From: an uncultured Treponema sp.
GTDB taxonomy: Bacteria > Spirochaetota > Spirochaetia > Treponematales > Treponemataceae
Reading direction: 5' to 3'
Assembly (NCBI GenBank): GCA_937893155.1
Contig: CALBGU010000079.1
Coordinates: 1-56,105, forward strand
Length of the DNA: 56,105 bases
This document shows positions 18,301-26,976 of this stretch, one piece after another. The first letter of the stretch is position 1. Each line of letters begins with the position of its first letter. The notes under the pieces were generated by a model, which saw nothing but the letters and a program-made list of their open reading frames with translations, searched no databases and was not told where the DNA came from. Position numbers and translations under genes: made by a program.

Positions 18301-21300
18301 TTCGTTCCAGTTTGCCGTGGAAAATCAAACGGGCGATATTGCAGAAAAAACGCTTGCGAAAGTCGCCGAGGCAAAACAGGCGATGGAATCCGAAACCGCA
18401 GGATTTTCCGAGAAAATCGACGAAAAAATCGCGGCGCTACAATCTCAGCTGGAAAACGAAACCGCAACGCTTTCAGACGAAACGATTGCAAAACTTGCCG
18501 CGCTCAAAAAGGCTTTGACCGACCAAAGTTCGCAGATGGAACAGGCTATCGGCGAAAAAACGACGGCGTTGCAAACCGATTTGGACAGCCGTTTTGCTTC
18601 GCTTTCGGAAAAATTGGGCGAAAATACCGCGGGCATTTCAAACGATATTGAAAGCAAAATCGGCGCGCTGTCGGCTTCGCTGGAAGAAAAAACAAGCGGC
18701 ATCGCAACGTTTGCAAGCGAAAAACTCGATGAATTGACGCATCTGGTCGAAAAAACGTCCGCAGAAATCGAAGGGCTTTCACGCGAGAAAATCGACACAG
18801 CAAGTGCATTTGTGGACGAAAAAACGGCGGCGTTGCACGAAAAAATCGACGGTATTCAGAGCGAATTCGACAACAAAACCGCATCTGTTTTGGACGAAAT
18901 CGATGGAAAAATCGCCGAAATGCGCGTAACCGTGAACACCGAAATCGCGACGCTCGAAACGAATGTCAGCGAAAAAACGGGCGAAATCCAAAATACCGTT
19001 ACAGGCAAAATCGAAAGCGTTCAGAGCGAAATTGCGGCGGACACCGCGGCTATCGACGAGAAAATGGCAGAACTGCGCGCCTCGATTGCCGAGCAACGAG
19101 ACCAGCTGTCGAACAATTTGAACGCGGCGATTTCTGATATGCAGCAGACGATTTTGAGCGTTTCAAGCGATACAAATGCGAAAATCGGCGAGATTTCGGA
19201 TAATCTTTCGGAGCAATCGTCGATTTTGTCGGCGGACATCGAAAACAAGATTTTTGCGCTGCAATCAAAACTCGAAGACAGCACGGCGGGCATTTCAACC
19301 GACATCGACAATCGTTTCGGCGCGCTGAATCAGCAGTTGGTTGACAATACGGCGGGCATTTCCGACGACATTATTGAAAAAGTGGGCAATTTGACCGCGT
19401 CCCTCGACGAAAAAACGGGCGATTTGCAGGCGAAAATCGACGGTCTGCAATCGCAATTCGACGCTCAGACCAGCGGATTTTTGGGCGAGCTTGACGGCAA
19501 AATCACCGCTATGCGCGAAACCGTGGACGACGAAATTACCGCGCTGGAAACGACTGTCAGCGCAAAAACAAGCGACATCGAAAACGATGTTGCACAAAAA
19601 ATCTCCGATTTGCAGACGAATATTTCAGCGCAATCCGAGAGCGTGGACGCAGGGCTTTCGGCGGTGCAGCAGACGCTGGACGAGCGCACGGCGGCTTTGT
19701 CGGCGCATATCGAAGAGAAAATCGGGGAGCTAACCCAGCACCTTATCGATGATACGGCGGAAATTTCTGGCGAAATCGAAGACAAAATTTTGCAGAATTC
19801 TATCGTTATTGACCGTCGATTTGATGAATTGAAGTCCGAGTTCTACAACAAAACGCAAGATATGTCATCGGAACTTTCAGAGCGTTCTTCGGCTCTCGAT
19901 TCGGAATATTCTCAAAAAATTTCGGATTTGGAATCTTCGCTTTTGACGCGCACGGCGGAGCTCAAGGCGCAGCTTGACGAGCAAACAGGCACGCTCGTTG
20001 CCGATACGGTAAAGCGCGTGGAAGACGCGGCGGCAGAGGCGGCAGAGCGCAATGAAAAATCGCTTGCCGAAACGGACGCGAAAACGGCGGCATTGACGCA
20101 CGCGGCACGCGAGCGAATCGACGCATTGGAAGTCGAGCTGGAGGAGCGCGCACGCACTATTGAAGAGCAGGTGAACACAAAAATGTCGCGGCTTTCGGAT
20201 AGTTTGACAGAGCAATCGGAGGGACTGAAACTCGTGCTTGAATCGTCAACCGCGGCTTTCAACGAAGAATTGCAGACGCGAATGGACGCGCTCAAAACAG
20301 AGTTGTCCACCGAGCTTTCAAAAGCGCAGGCAAATGTGGATTCGCTTTCAGCGCAAACGAACGGCAACACCGACGAAATCGCGCGGATTACGGCAGAAGC
20401 GGCGGCATTGGCGTCAAATCTGAAATCCCGCTACGATTCGCTTTTCAACGATGCAATTTCGCAGGCAGACGAAAAAGAAGCCGCGGCATTTGAAAAATAT
20501 CAGCAGATTTCGCTTGAAAATTTGGAATCATTCAAGCAGGAAATCGAAGAAAAAGTGAATGCAATGCAAAGTTCCGTGCAAAATATTGTTTCTGAAATGC
20601 AGAGCAAAACGCAGGAAGCCACCGAAGCTGCAAAAGCCGCAGTTTCGCGTATGAACGAAGAAACGGAAAATGCAAAAATGGTGTCGGACGAAACGTATCA
20701 GCGCATTTCGGCAGACGCAGAAGACGCAAAAAACAAATTGGAGTCTTACGGAAAACTGCTTTCAGAAAAAATCGAGGATTTTGACCATTCGCTTTCAGAC
20801 GCGATGGCGCGCATTTCTGAATCCTACAATACGCGCCAGACGGAGTTCCTCGACGGCATTGACAAACGGATTTCGCAATACAAAGACGATATTATGCTCA
20901 AGTTTGAAAGCCTCGACACCGTGCAAAGCGACCTCGATTTGTTCAACGAAACGCTTGCGCAATCGATGGAAGAGGCGAAACGGAGCGCGATTGGTTCGTT
21001 TACCGAGTTTATTGAATCGCAGCGCAAAAATCAGCAGGATTTTGAAAACAGCGTTTCGGGCAAAACGACGGCGATTTCCGAGCGGATTTCTGCGCTGGAA
21101 AACTCGCTTGATTCGCTCAAGGCAGAGGCGTTGGACAACGTGAACGGTCAGCTCAAAGTGCTTGAGGAGGAATTCTCAGCGAACCTTAAAGCGCGTGAAA
21201 ACGACATCGACGGGGCATTGCAGAATTGGAAATCAACGTTTGATTCCAAGTTGTCAGATTTTACCGCGGATTACGAAAACGCGCGAAAATCGCTGGAGGA

Positions 21301-22978
21301 GCGATACGAGCAATCGCTGGAGGCGCGCATTTTGGAATTGCAGAGCGAAAGCGATGCTCAAATTGATAGTGTGTGCGAAAACATCAACACGGTTCGGCGC
21401 GCGCTGGACGAGCAACTTTCCAGCATTGACAACGATTTCCGTCAGTTTATGGAGCAATGTCAGGATAAAATCGACGACACTGCGGACAAGGCTTCCCAAG
21501 CGGCAGAAAGCCAGATTGCAGAAAAAATCGCGGATTTTGAAACGAAAATCGTTGAAAAACAAAAAGCGAGCGAAGATTCATTCGCGGCGACCGTGGAAAA
21601 ATTGGACGGCTGGAAAACAGACATTGAACAGCGCCTTTTGGCTGCGCAAAATGAATTTGACGGCAGATTGTCGGAGTTCAACTCAAAATCTCTGTCGCAG
21701 TTGGCAAGTATGCGGGACGATTTTTCGCGCGACGTGGCGGATTCTATCGTGAAAATACAGGAGCGGCAGGATTCCATTACGGGCGAAATCAACGACCTCG
21801 ACGAGCGAATTCACGCGGCGGTGCACGATTACGAGGGCAAATCGGTATCGATTTTGGACCGAATGGAGCAGCTGTATCAAAATATGATAACGGACACGCA
21901 AGAGCGCGTTTCGGAAGAGAACGACAAGGTTGACGAAAAGATTCAGACGCTCAATGACCATTTGAACGCGGTTTCGGCAGAAAGCGAGTCGTTCCGCAAT
22001 TCTGTGATGAGCAAACTGGAGTCAGACACGGCAACGCTCGAAAGCCGTTTGCGCGTGGTGAATGACGCGCTGGAGGGCTTTGAGCAGGAATCGAAGGTAT
22101 TTGAGCGCACAGACGAGCTTAAAAAGCAGCTCGAAGAGCAGATTAACGAGCTTCAGACGCAAATTGACACGGCGCTTTCGTACAAGGAATTGCTTGACGC
22201 GCTGCACGCAAAATTGAACGATTTGAACAAAATGGACAGCGAAACGTCGCAAAAACTCGCGGAATTTTCTTCGGGCAAAGACAAAATCGAAGCGATGGAG
22301 AAAGATTTTAGAAAGCTCGTGGAACTTTCGGAGTCGATGGACAAAAAGATTTCGGAATTGCAGACAACCAGCGACGATTTGCAGAATTTGCAGATTCAGG
22401 TGCGCAATTTTCAGGACACGCTCACGGAGGTTTCCAGCCAATACGACCGCCTTGAGAAGAAAAACGACGTGCTTGACCGCGTGATGAAAGACATCGACAC
22501 GTCTTTTGACAATCTGAAATCGGTGGAAGAACAACTTTCGGAGTGCAAGACGATTTCGGATTCGCTCCCGAACGAGCTTTCGACCATTCAGGCGCAAATT
22601 GCCGACATCAAGGCAAGCGATGCAAAAATCAACACGGCGGTCGAAAAAATGACTTCGCTGCAAACGATTTTGGACGAAACAGACAAGCGCATTGCCACGG
22701 TTACAAACGGTCAAGCGGGCATCGTGAAAGTGGAAGAGCGGCTGCAGCAGCTTTCGGACGAAATCAGCAACCGTATGAGCCTGCTCGAGCACCTCGCGCG
22801 CGTGGAAATCGACAGCAAAGAGCAAAAAGACGGTCGGCAGGAGGGCATTACGCCGCAACTCAAAGAGCGCGTCCGCCAGCTCAAAAAGCAGGGCTGGAAA
22901 AACGACGAGATTGCGCATAGCCTAAAGCGCACAAAGACCGAAATCGATTTGATTTTGGAAATGCAGCCGATGGAATAA
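15332..22978 (+). CDS. Giant membrane-anchored coiled-coil protein (SpiroCoCo-like)
   Basis: 2548 residues from a GTG start with GGGGATAAAAA upstream. Residues 2-22 are one membrane helix (VVILLSVVISAVVSIIL). Residues about 30-2490 are nearly continuous coiled coil. The central part repeats blocks of about 21-22 residues of the type EKIxxLxxxLEEKTAGIS, rich in E, K, S, D and A and lacking proline. The last 45 residues are a separate basic segment (LKERVRQLKKQGWKNDEIAH followed by SLKRTKTEIDLILEM) that reads like a small helix-turn-helix, as at the end of DUF6115/SwrB-type proteins. Similar proteins in spirochaetes are called SpiroCoCo. Inference: a cytoplasmic filament or tether from the inner membrane, perhaps reaching DNA or the cytoplasmic filaments. 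Direct DNA repeats inside the gene could recombine. Confidence 0.85.
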   Translation: MTEIVVILLSVVISAVVSIILRMSERDKNSMDKVKRYANQKMADFDAYFLERDNALQSVSADLDARQSQAIAATKKLEKQYNDFVAAGQNLETYYNSIQALKERTESYEKQVSQLLDFTVAVEQNLQRIKDESEIVNKLNARLDSQKRIIDSTDKKIAAIHEDFAKKDSEYLKAIAEELLNQCKDDVNALSSEVKNAQSKAEQLLERLSEDVRRAYDNATQKAKNLEDQTFQSLIDKAEQRTAQYVQTMEVHTRALDENMQERFQTVSDSIAERAQTMQQLLSDETGKLREMLTERTNAIESASEERNDMLRATLNDQILQLEKDLNAKRDAFSLLTDSVRRDIAQKSDDLENEVSAKISEIHNAVSAQTDSLDKNLSSSLSIMKQDMESRFLELRTQMDSHSSDLENRVEAQLSAMENGVNAKTDALSKSVDDKIEGLSVFVSENISNMEQTSSGKLEALTVSFQNRISAIEQSVDEKTQTLMDDAGNRLFAAESFVKERATEVEENAGKRLSAVENEVSSHTDNVISSTDEKIKTFSDSVGEKIAELSKSVDEKTASIRSENETRLSALEHSVSETEQAIANQLASLTDSVNEKAETVEKNATERVQQAESFTAEKVNTLETNTQSRLTDLENAILEKTDGVISNAEERVQAVESDLHEKTQAVLSLADEQLSAATADISEKISALQEKTDSLCINVESKITELNAELSSKTEELRNALDGQTGSMSSVLQQTVDRLNAEFSGITDNLEKRVSEASENFNERLDSQSNQIFGSIDSKIGAAEEELSAKISSIEQSVNERTANVEAKSQTQLSELKQQVEDAVSSISQRTFGTIDSLKKTLDESSSSISADLTVKFGVLSQSLSDQSSTLGFDIDSKIGTLKRQLEDRTADISTTVSAKLDMLQKTLDEQTNGFPDALAARIDALQQSLDTQTAGVSDDIDKKVDELKTYLEEKTAGISSDVNGTVEQFKTDFSERTDAIIGEMTTKISSFQFAVENQTGDIAEKTLAKVAEAKQAMESETAGFSEKIDEKIAALQSQLENETATLSDETIAKLAALKKALTDQSSQMEQAIGEKTTALQTDLDSRFASLSEKLGENTAGISNDIESKIGALSASLEEKTSGIATFASEKLDELTHLVEKTSAEIEGLSREKIDTASAFVDEKTAALHEKIDGIQSEFDNKTASVLDEIDGKIAEMRVTVNTEIATLETNVSEKTGEIQNTVTGKIESVQSEIAADTAAIDEKMAELRASIAEQRDQLSNNLNAAISDMQQTILSVSSDTNAKIGEISDNLSEQSSILSADIENKIFALQSKLEDSTAGISTDIDNRFGALNQQLVDNTAGISDDIIEKVGNLTASLDEKTGDLQAKIDGLQSQFDAQTSGFLGELDGKITAMRETVDDEITALETTVSAKTSDIENDVAQKISDLQTNISAQSESVDAGLSAVQQTLDERTAALSAHIEEKIGELTQHLIDDTAEISGEIEDKILQNSIVIDRRFDELKSEFYNKTQDMSSELSERSSALDSEYSQKISDLESSLLTRTAELKAQLDEQTGTLVADTVKRVEDAAAEAAERNEKSLAETDAKTAALTHAARERIDALEVELEERARTIEEQVNTKMSRLSDSLTEQSEGLKLVLESSTAAFNEELQTRMDALKTELSTELSKAQANVDSLSAQTNGNTDEIARITAEAAALASNLKSRYDSLFNDAISQADEKEAAAFEKYQQISLENLESFKQEIEEKVNAMQSSVQNIVSEMQSKTQEATEAAKAAVSRMNEETENAKMVSDETYQRISADAEDAKNKLESYGKLLSEKIEDFDHSLSDAMARISESYNTRQTEFLDGIDKRISQYKDDIMLKFESLDTVQSDLDLFNETLAQSMEEAKRSAIGSFTEFIESQRKNQQDFENSVSGKTTAISERISALENSLDSLKAEALDNVNGQLKVLEEEFSANLKARENDIDGALQNWKSTFDSKLSDFTADYENARKSLEERYEQSLEARILELQSESDAQIDSVCENINTVRRALDEQLSSIDNDFRQFMEQCQDKIDDTADKASQAAESQIAEKIADFETKIVEKQKASEDSFAATVEKLDGWKTDIEQRLLAAQNEFDGRLSEFNSKSLSQLASMRDDFSRDVADSIVKIQERQDSITGEINDLDERIHAAVHDYEGKSVSILDRMEQLYQNMITDTQERVSEENDKVDEKIQTLNDHLNAVSAESESFRNSVMSKLESDTATLESRLRVVNDALEGFEQESKVFERTDELKKQLEEQINELQTQIDTALSYKELLDALHAKLNDLNKMDSETSQKLAEFSSGKDKIEAMEKDFRKLVELSESMDKKISELQTTSDDLQNLQIQVRNFQDTLTEVSSQYDRLEKKNDVLDRVMKDIDTSFDNLKSVEEQLSECKTISDSLPNELSTIQAQIADIKASDAKINTAVEKMTSLQTILDETDKRIATVTNGQAGIVKVEERLQQLSDEISNRMSLLEHLARVEIDSKEQKDGRQEGITPQLKERVRQLKKQGWKNDEIAHSLKRTKTEIDLILEMQPME

Positions 22979-23000
22979 TCTTTTTTGCACCGTGCCATTA

Positions 23001-23152
23001 TAATAGCACGGTATAGTGCTAGCGTAATAGCACGATATAGTGCTAGCGTAATAGCACGATATAGTGCTAGCGTAATAGCACGGTATAGTGTCATTAGGGG
23101 AGCACTATGTAGTGTCACTATAGGAGCACAGTATAGTGCCATTGTAATGACA
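23001..23152. repeat. Palindromic tandem array, 24-bp period
   Basis: TAGCAC-N6-GTGCTA palindromes occupy 23004-23021, 23028-23045 and 23052-23069, exactly 24 bp apart. A fourth (23076) and two or three decayed units (AGCAC..GTGTCA, AGCAC..GTGCCA) continue to 23152. The N6 core is GATATA or GGTATA. It lies in the 460-nt spacer between the coiled-coil gene and the aminotransferase operon. A decayed GTCATT..GGAATCTTTTTTT repeat follows at 23183-23215. Confidence 0.9.
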
Positions 23153-23299
23153 CAAGAATGTGTGAATTGCCTCTTGGCAGTCATTTTTCTGTCATTATCG
23201 TGCTTGTTTCGGAATCTTTTTTTGAAGTGAGTGAAGTATTTTAGAAAATGTCAATGGAATTTGCGAAAAATTATATATATAACATTCTTAGATTTTATA

Positions 23300-23329
23300 T
23301 TGACAAATAAAATAAAAGTTTTGTACGCT
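23300..23329 (+). promoter_or_regulatory. Possible promoter of the aminotransferase operon
   Basis: Perfect TTGACA (23300-23305) with an 18-bp spacer to TACGCT (23324-23329), a weak -10. It would give a leader of about 100 nt containing the hairpin described next. Confidence 0.4.
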
Positions 23330-23346
23330 TTTTTTGTACGAAAAAC

Positions 23347-23411
23347 AACGGCGTTTTGCTTTTGCGAGGCTGATTTTAGCTTCGCGGCGGGCAGAACGCC
23401 GTTATTTTTTT
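23347..23411 (+). promoter_or_regulatory. Terminator-like nested hairpin in the operon leader (possible attenuator)
   Basis: Outer stem AACGGCGTT (23347-23355) / AACGCCGTT (23395-23403) encloses a second hairpin GCGAGGCT (23364-23371) / AGCTTCGC (23378-23385). ATTTTTTT follows at 23404-23411. The aminotransferase Shine-Dalgarno starts about 15 nt later. It is either an attenuator of this operon or a distant terminator of the coiled-coil gene. Confidence 0.5.
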
Positions 23412-23438
23412 ATCTTTTTATGTTTGAAGGAGAAATCT

Positions 23439-24806
23439 ATGAGTGATTTATTGCCAAAAATCGTGAGCAGCACCGTTCCGGGTCCAAAAACACAGGCACT
23501 TTTGGAGCGCAGAAATGCCGCAGTTCCAGCCGCACTGTGCGCAAAGACGTACCCCGTGGTGATTTCGCGCGGAGAGGGTGCGGCGTTTGAGGACGCAGAC
23601 GGCAATGTGTTTTTGGATTGGATTGGCGGCGTAGGTGTGCTGAATATCGGCTATTCACACAGCGAAGTCGTGGAGGCGGTCAAGGCGCAGGCAGAAAAAT
23701 ATTTTCATACGATTTTTAATATCGTGGGGCACGAAGGCTACATTGCGCTTGCAGAAAATCTCAACAAAACAGTGCCGTGCGCACTTGGAAAGAGCGGTGC
23801 TCGAAAGACGTATTTTGCAAACAGCGGCGCAGAATGTGATGAAAACGCAATCAAGGTTGCAAAGGCGTTTACGGGTCGAAGCAACGTCATTTGCTTTACG
23901 GGCGCATTTCACGGCAGAACGAATCTGACCATGGCTCTTACGGCAAAAAAATCGTATGCGCTCGGTATGGGACCGTTCCCAGCGGGCATTTATCGCGCTC
24001 CGTATCCGTATCTTTATCGCGCGCCAGAGGGCTTTGACGAAAAGGCGGCGGTGGATTTTTACATTAAGGAGCTTGAGCGGGTGTTTGACGAAGGCGCGCC
24101 TGCAAAGGAAGTTGCGGCGTTGATTGTGGAGCCGATTCAGGGCGAAGGCGGCTTTATTCCCGCCCCGATTGAATGGGTGAAAGCCGTGCGAAAAATCTGC
24201 GACGACAACGGAATCGTGCTTATTGCAGACGAAGTGCAGTGCGGAAATTGTCGCTCGGGAAGATATTTTGCGTCTGAGTATTGGGCAGATGCAGGCTGCG
24301 CACCCGACATCGTAACAACGGCAAAATCGCTCGGAGCGGGCGTACCGATTAGCGCAATCACGGCGCGCGCTGAGATTATGGACAGCGTTCCTTCTGGCAC
24401 CATCGGCGGCACATACTGCGGAAATCCGCTTGCGTGCGCGGCGGCGCTCAAGGTGATGGAAGTGATGAAGCGGGACGATTATGCAGCAAAAGCACGGCAC
24501 ATCGGTTCGCTCGTAACAGCGGGCTACAAGAAAATGGCAGAAAAATACGATGTCATCGGCGATATTCGCGGGCTTGGTGCAATGGTCGGCATTGAGTTCG
24601 TAAAAGACCGCAAAACAAAAGAACCCGCAACGGCTCTGGTCGCGCGTCTTGTGCAAGAGGCATTGCAGCGAGGGCTTCTCATCGAAAACTCGGGCAGTTA
24701 TTCCAACGTTATCCGCTTTCTCGCGCCGCTCACGATGACGGACGAGCAGACAAAAGCGGGTCTCACGATTTTTGAAGACGCTCTGAAAGCAGCACTCAAA
24801 GGATAA
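23439..24806 (+). CDS. Class III aminotransferase, probably 4-aminobutyrate transaminase
   Basis: 455 residues, typical for PLP fold-type I class III enzymes. Motifs: DADGNVFLDWIGGVGVLNIG near the start, FANSGAECDENAIKVAK, GAFHGRT, VEPIQGEGGFIPAP, IADEVQCGNCRSGRYFA, and the PLP lysine in TTAKSLGAGVP (about K296). Likely reaction: omega-amino acid such as GABA plus 2-oxoglutarate to the semialdehyde plus glutamate. The semialdehyde-reducing enzyme and an amino-acid permease in the same operon support GABA or 5-aminovalerate; acetylornithine is less likely because no arginine genes are nearby. Start at 23439 has GAAGGAG. First gene of a five-gene operon. Confidence 0.85.
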   Translation: MSDLLPKIVSSTVPGPKTQALLERRNAAVPAALCAKTYPVVISRGEGAAFEDADGNVFLDWIGGVGVLNIGYSHSEVVEAVKAQAEKYFHTIFNIVGHEGYIALAENLNKTVPCALGKSGARKTYFANSGAECDENAIKVAKAFTGRSNVICFTGAFHGRTNLTMALTAKKSYALGMGPFPAGIYRAPYPYLYRAPEGFDEKAAVDFYIKELERVFDEGAPAKEVAALIVEPIQGEGGFIPAPIEWVKAVRKICDDNGIVLIADEVQCGNCRSGRYFASEYWADAGCAPDIVTTAKSLGAGVPISAITARAEIMDSVPSGTIGGTYCGNPLACAAALKVMEVMKRDDYAAKARHIGSLVTAGYKKMAEKYDVIGDIRGLGAMVGIEFVKDRKTKEPATALVARLVQEALQRGLLIENSGSYSNVIRFLAPLTMTDEQTKAGLTIFEDALKAALKG

Positions 24807-24809
24807 TAT

Positions 24810-25454
24810 ATGGAACAGCACCTGATTATTTCAATCGGTTGCGAGTACGGAAGCGGCGGCACTGCAATAGGAAAGCTGCTTTCGGAAAAACTCGGAATCG
24901 AATATTTTGACAGAGATTTTATCGACCAAATCATTGAGAGAGTGGGCATAAGCCAGCACGTTCTTGACCTTGCCGATGCAGGTTTGGCGGTAAAAGGCAT
25001 CAGCCGCACAAACATCGGAGCGGAGGGCAATCTTAAATACACGGATTTGACCGACCGCCTTGTGTATATCCAAAAGCAAGTGGTAAAAAAACTCGCCGAG
25101 CGCGCGTCCTGCGTAATTATCGGGCGGTGCGCGGATTATATTCTCCGCGAGCGAAGCGATGTTATCAACGTGTTTATCTACGCGCCGATTGAAGAGCGGC
25201 TCAAAACCGTATCGGAGCGAATCGGCTGCACGAGAGACGAAGCGCAAAGGCTCATCGACGAAAACGACGCAATGTATCACGCCCGTTATCAGCAGATTAC
25301 GGGGACATTCCGCGGCGACAGACACAATCGCCATCTTTTGATTGACTCAAGTCTTTTGGGTGTGGACGGCACGGCGGATTATCTTGACGACCTTGTGCGA
25401 CGCGTCGAATTTGCAAAAGCGCAGAGAAAGGAGGAAGAAACCGATGGAAAATAA
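24810..25454 (+). CDS. Cytidylate-kinase-like family protein
   Basis: 214 residues. P-loop-type N-terminus ISIGCEYGSGGTAIGKLLSEKL with the GxGSGGxxIG pattern of the cytidylate-kinase-like (AAA_26) family, EYFDRDFIDQI after it, then VIIGRCADYIL and a helical RERSDVINVFIYAPIEERL region. It is not canonical cmk, which is larger and differs in the CMP site. Family members are often found beside transport or signalling genes and their substrate is unknown. It starts 3 nt after the aminotransferase stop, and its last 11 nt overlap the permease start, so it is fully embedded in the catabolic operon. Confidence 0.8.
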   Translation: MEQHLIISIGCEYGSGGTAIGKLLSEKLGIEYFDRDFIDQIIERVGISQHVLDLADAGLAVKGISRTNIGAEGNLKYTDLTDRLVYIQKQVVKKLAERASCVIIGRCADYILRERSDVINVFIYAPIEERLKTVSERIGCTRDEAQRLIDENDAMYHARYQQITGTFRGDRHNRHLLIDSSLLGVDGTADYLDDLVRRVEFAKAQRKEEETDGK

Positions 25455-26976
25455 AAAGCAGTCAGATTTCAGCAAAGTTTTGGGCGCGCGAGACATTCTG
25501 GTTATTGCATTCGGCGCGATGATTGGCTGGGGCTGGGTTGTTTCGACGGGCAGCTGGATTCAGACAGGCGGTGTTTTGGGCACAATGCTCGGTTTCGCGC
25601 TCGGCGGCGTTATGGTGTTTTTCGTGGGCTTAACGTATGCCGAGCTGACGGCGGCTCTCCCGCAATGCGGCGGCGAACACGTTTTTAGCCACAGGGCAAT
25701 GGGCGCAGTCGGCTCGTACATCTGCACGTGGTCGATAATCTTAGGCTATGTGAGCGTGGCGTGCTTTGAAGCGTGCGCGCTTCCAACGATTATCACCTAC
25801 ATTTATCCCGCGTTCCTCAAAGGCTATCTCTACAGTGTGGCGGGATTCGATATTTACGCTTCGTGGCTTTTTACGGCGGTGGCAGTCGCACTTTTTATCA
25901 CTTGGATAAACATTCGCGGGGTAAAAACGGCGGCATTTTTGCAGACCGTGCTTACGGCGGTTATCGCGTCGGTTGGCATTATTTTGGTTGCCGCCTCGCT
26001 TTTTACCGGAGAGGGCGAAAACGTCAGCACCCAGATTTTCAACAGCGATGCGGGCATTTTGGCTTCTGTTTTTCGCGTCGCACTGGTAACGCCGTTCTTT
26101 TTTATCGGCTTCGACGTAATTCCGCAGGCAGCCGAGGAAATCGATGTTGACCTCAAAAAAATCGGCAAAATCCTCATTTTGTCAATCGTGCTGGCGGTTT
26201 TGTTCTACGCGCTCGTCGTGCTGGCGGTCGGGCTGATAATGTCTGCTTCCGATATTGCGCACTCGCAAAAAGAAAGCGGGCTTGTTACGGCAGACGCAAT
26301 GGCAAAGGCATTCGGCAGCAAAATGATGAGCAAAGTGCTTATCGTGGGCGGAATGTGCGGCATCATCACAAGCTGGAACTCGTTTTTGATGGGCGGAAGT
26401 CGCGCGCTGTATTCTATGGCGGAATCGTATATGATACCGAAATGCTTTTCAACATTGCACCCGCAGTTCAAAACCCCCGTGAATGCGCTGTATCTCGTGG
26501 GCGGCTTGACAGTGCTCGCGCCTTTTGCAGGGCGAAAAATGCTTGTGTGGATTGTGGACGCGGGGAACTTCGGTTGCTGTGCGGCATATTGTCTCGTCGC
26601 TGTGTCGTTTTTGATTCTGCGCAAAAAAGAGCCAGCTTTGCCGCGCCCATACCGCGTGCCGTTTTACAAAGCGGTCGGCATTCTTGCGGTGTTGATGTCA
26701 GGAGTGATGATTATCTGCTACATCGTGCCCGCTTCAGGAAGCGCGCTTTCGGCGCAAGAATGGGCAATCGCGGGCGGCTGGTGCGTTTTGGGTGCAGTCT
26801 TTTTTGCAATGAGCAAGGCAAAATACCGCGAGAATTTCGGCATTTTGGTACACATCATTTCGTCCGAAGACGCAATGGCATTGCAGGCAAGCAACAACGA
26901 AATCGACAGCGCGCTTGACCGTGCGATTGACGCGGCGATAACGCTGATGCTGAAAACAAGAGGAGTTTCATTATGA
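25444..26976 (+). CDS. APC-superfamily amino-acid permease
   Basis: 510 residues with about 12 hydrophobic helices. TM1 contains the APC-type substrate loop (ILVIAFGAMIGWGWVVSTG). TM6-like FIGFDVIPQAAEEID and GGMCGIITSWNSFLMGGSRAL are typical of APC amino-acid/polyamine transporters. Inference: imports the substrate of the aminotransferase, e.g. GABA. The ATG at 25444 follows AAAGGAGG, overlapping the kinase gene by 11 nt. The soluble C-terminal tail (HIISSEDAMALQASNNEIDS) is cytoplasmic. The stop overlaps the next start as ATGA. Confidence 0.88.
   Translation: MENKKQSDFSKVLGARDILVIAFGAMIGWGWVVSTGSWIQTGGVLGTMLGFALGGVMVFFVGLTYAELTAALPQCGGEHVFSHRAMGAVGSYICTWSIILGYVSVACFEACALPTIITYIYPAFLKGYLYSVAGFDIYASWLFTAVAVALFITWINIRGVKTAAFLQTVLTAVIASVGIILVAASLFTGEGENVSTQIFNSDAGILASVFRVALVTPFFFIGFDVIPQAAEEIDVDLKKIGKILILSIVLAVLFYALVVLAVGLIMSASDIAHSQKESGLVTADAMAKAFGSKMMSKVLIVGGMCGIITSWNSFLMGGSRALYSMAESYMIPKCFSTLHPQFKTPVNALYLVGGLTVLAPFAGRKMLVWIVDAGNFGCCAAYCLVAVSFLILRKKEPALPRPYRVPFYKAVGILAVLMSGVMIICYIVPASGSALSAQEWAIAGGWCVLGAVFFAMSKAKYRENFGILVHIISSEDAMALQASNNEIDSALDRAIDAAITLMLKTRGVSL

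Noticed and set aside
22985..23230. Open frame with an ARYSASVI octapeptide repeat
   Set aside because: It is the 24-bp palindromic array read in frame. A period divisible by three with no stop in the unit gives open frames on both strands, and there is no ribosome site.
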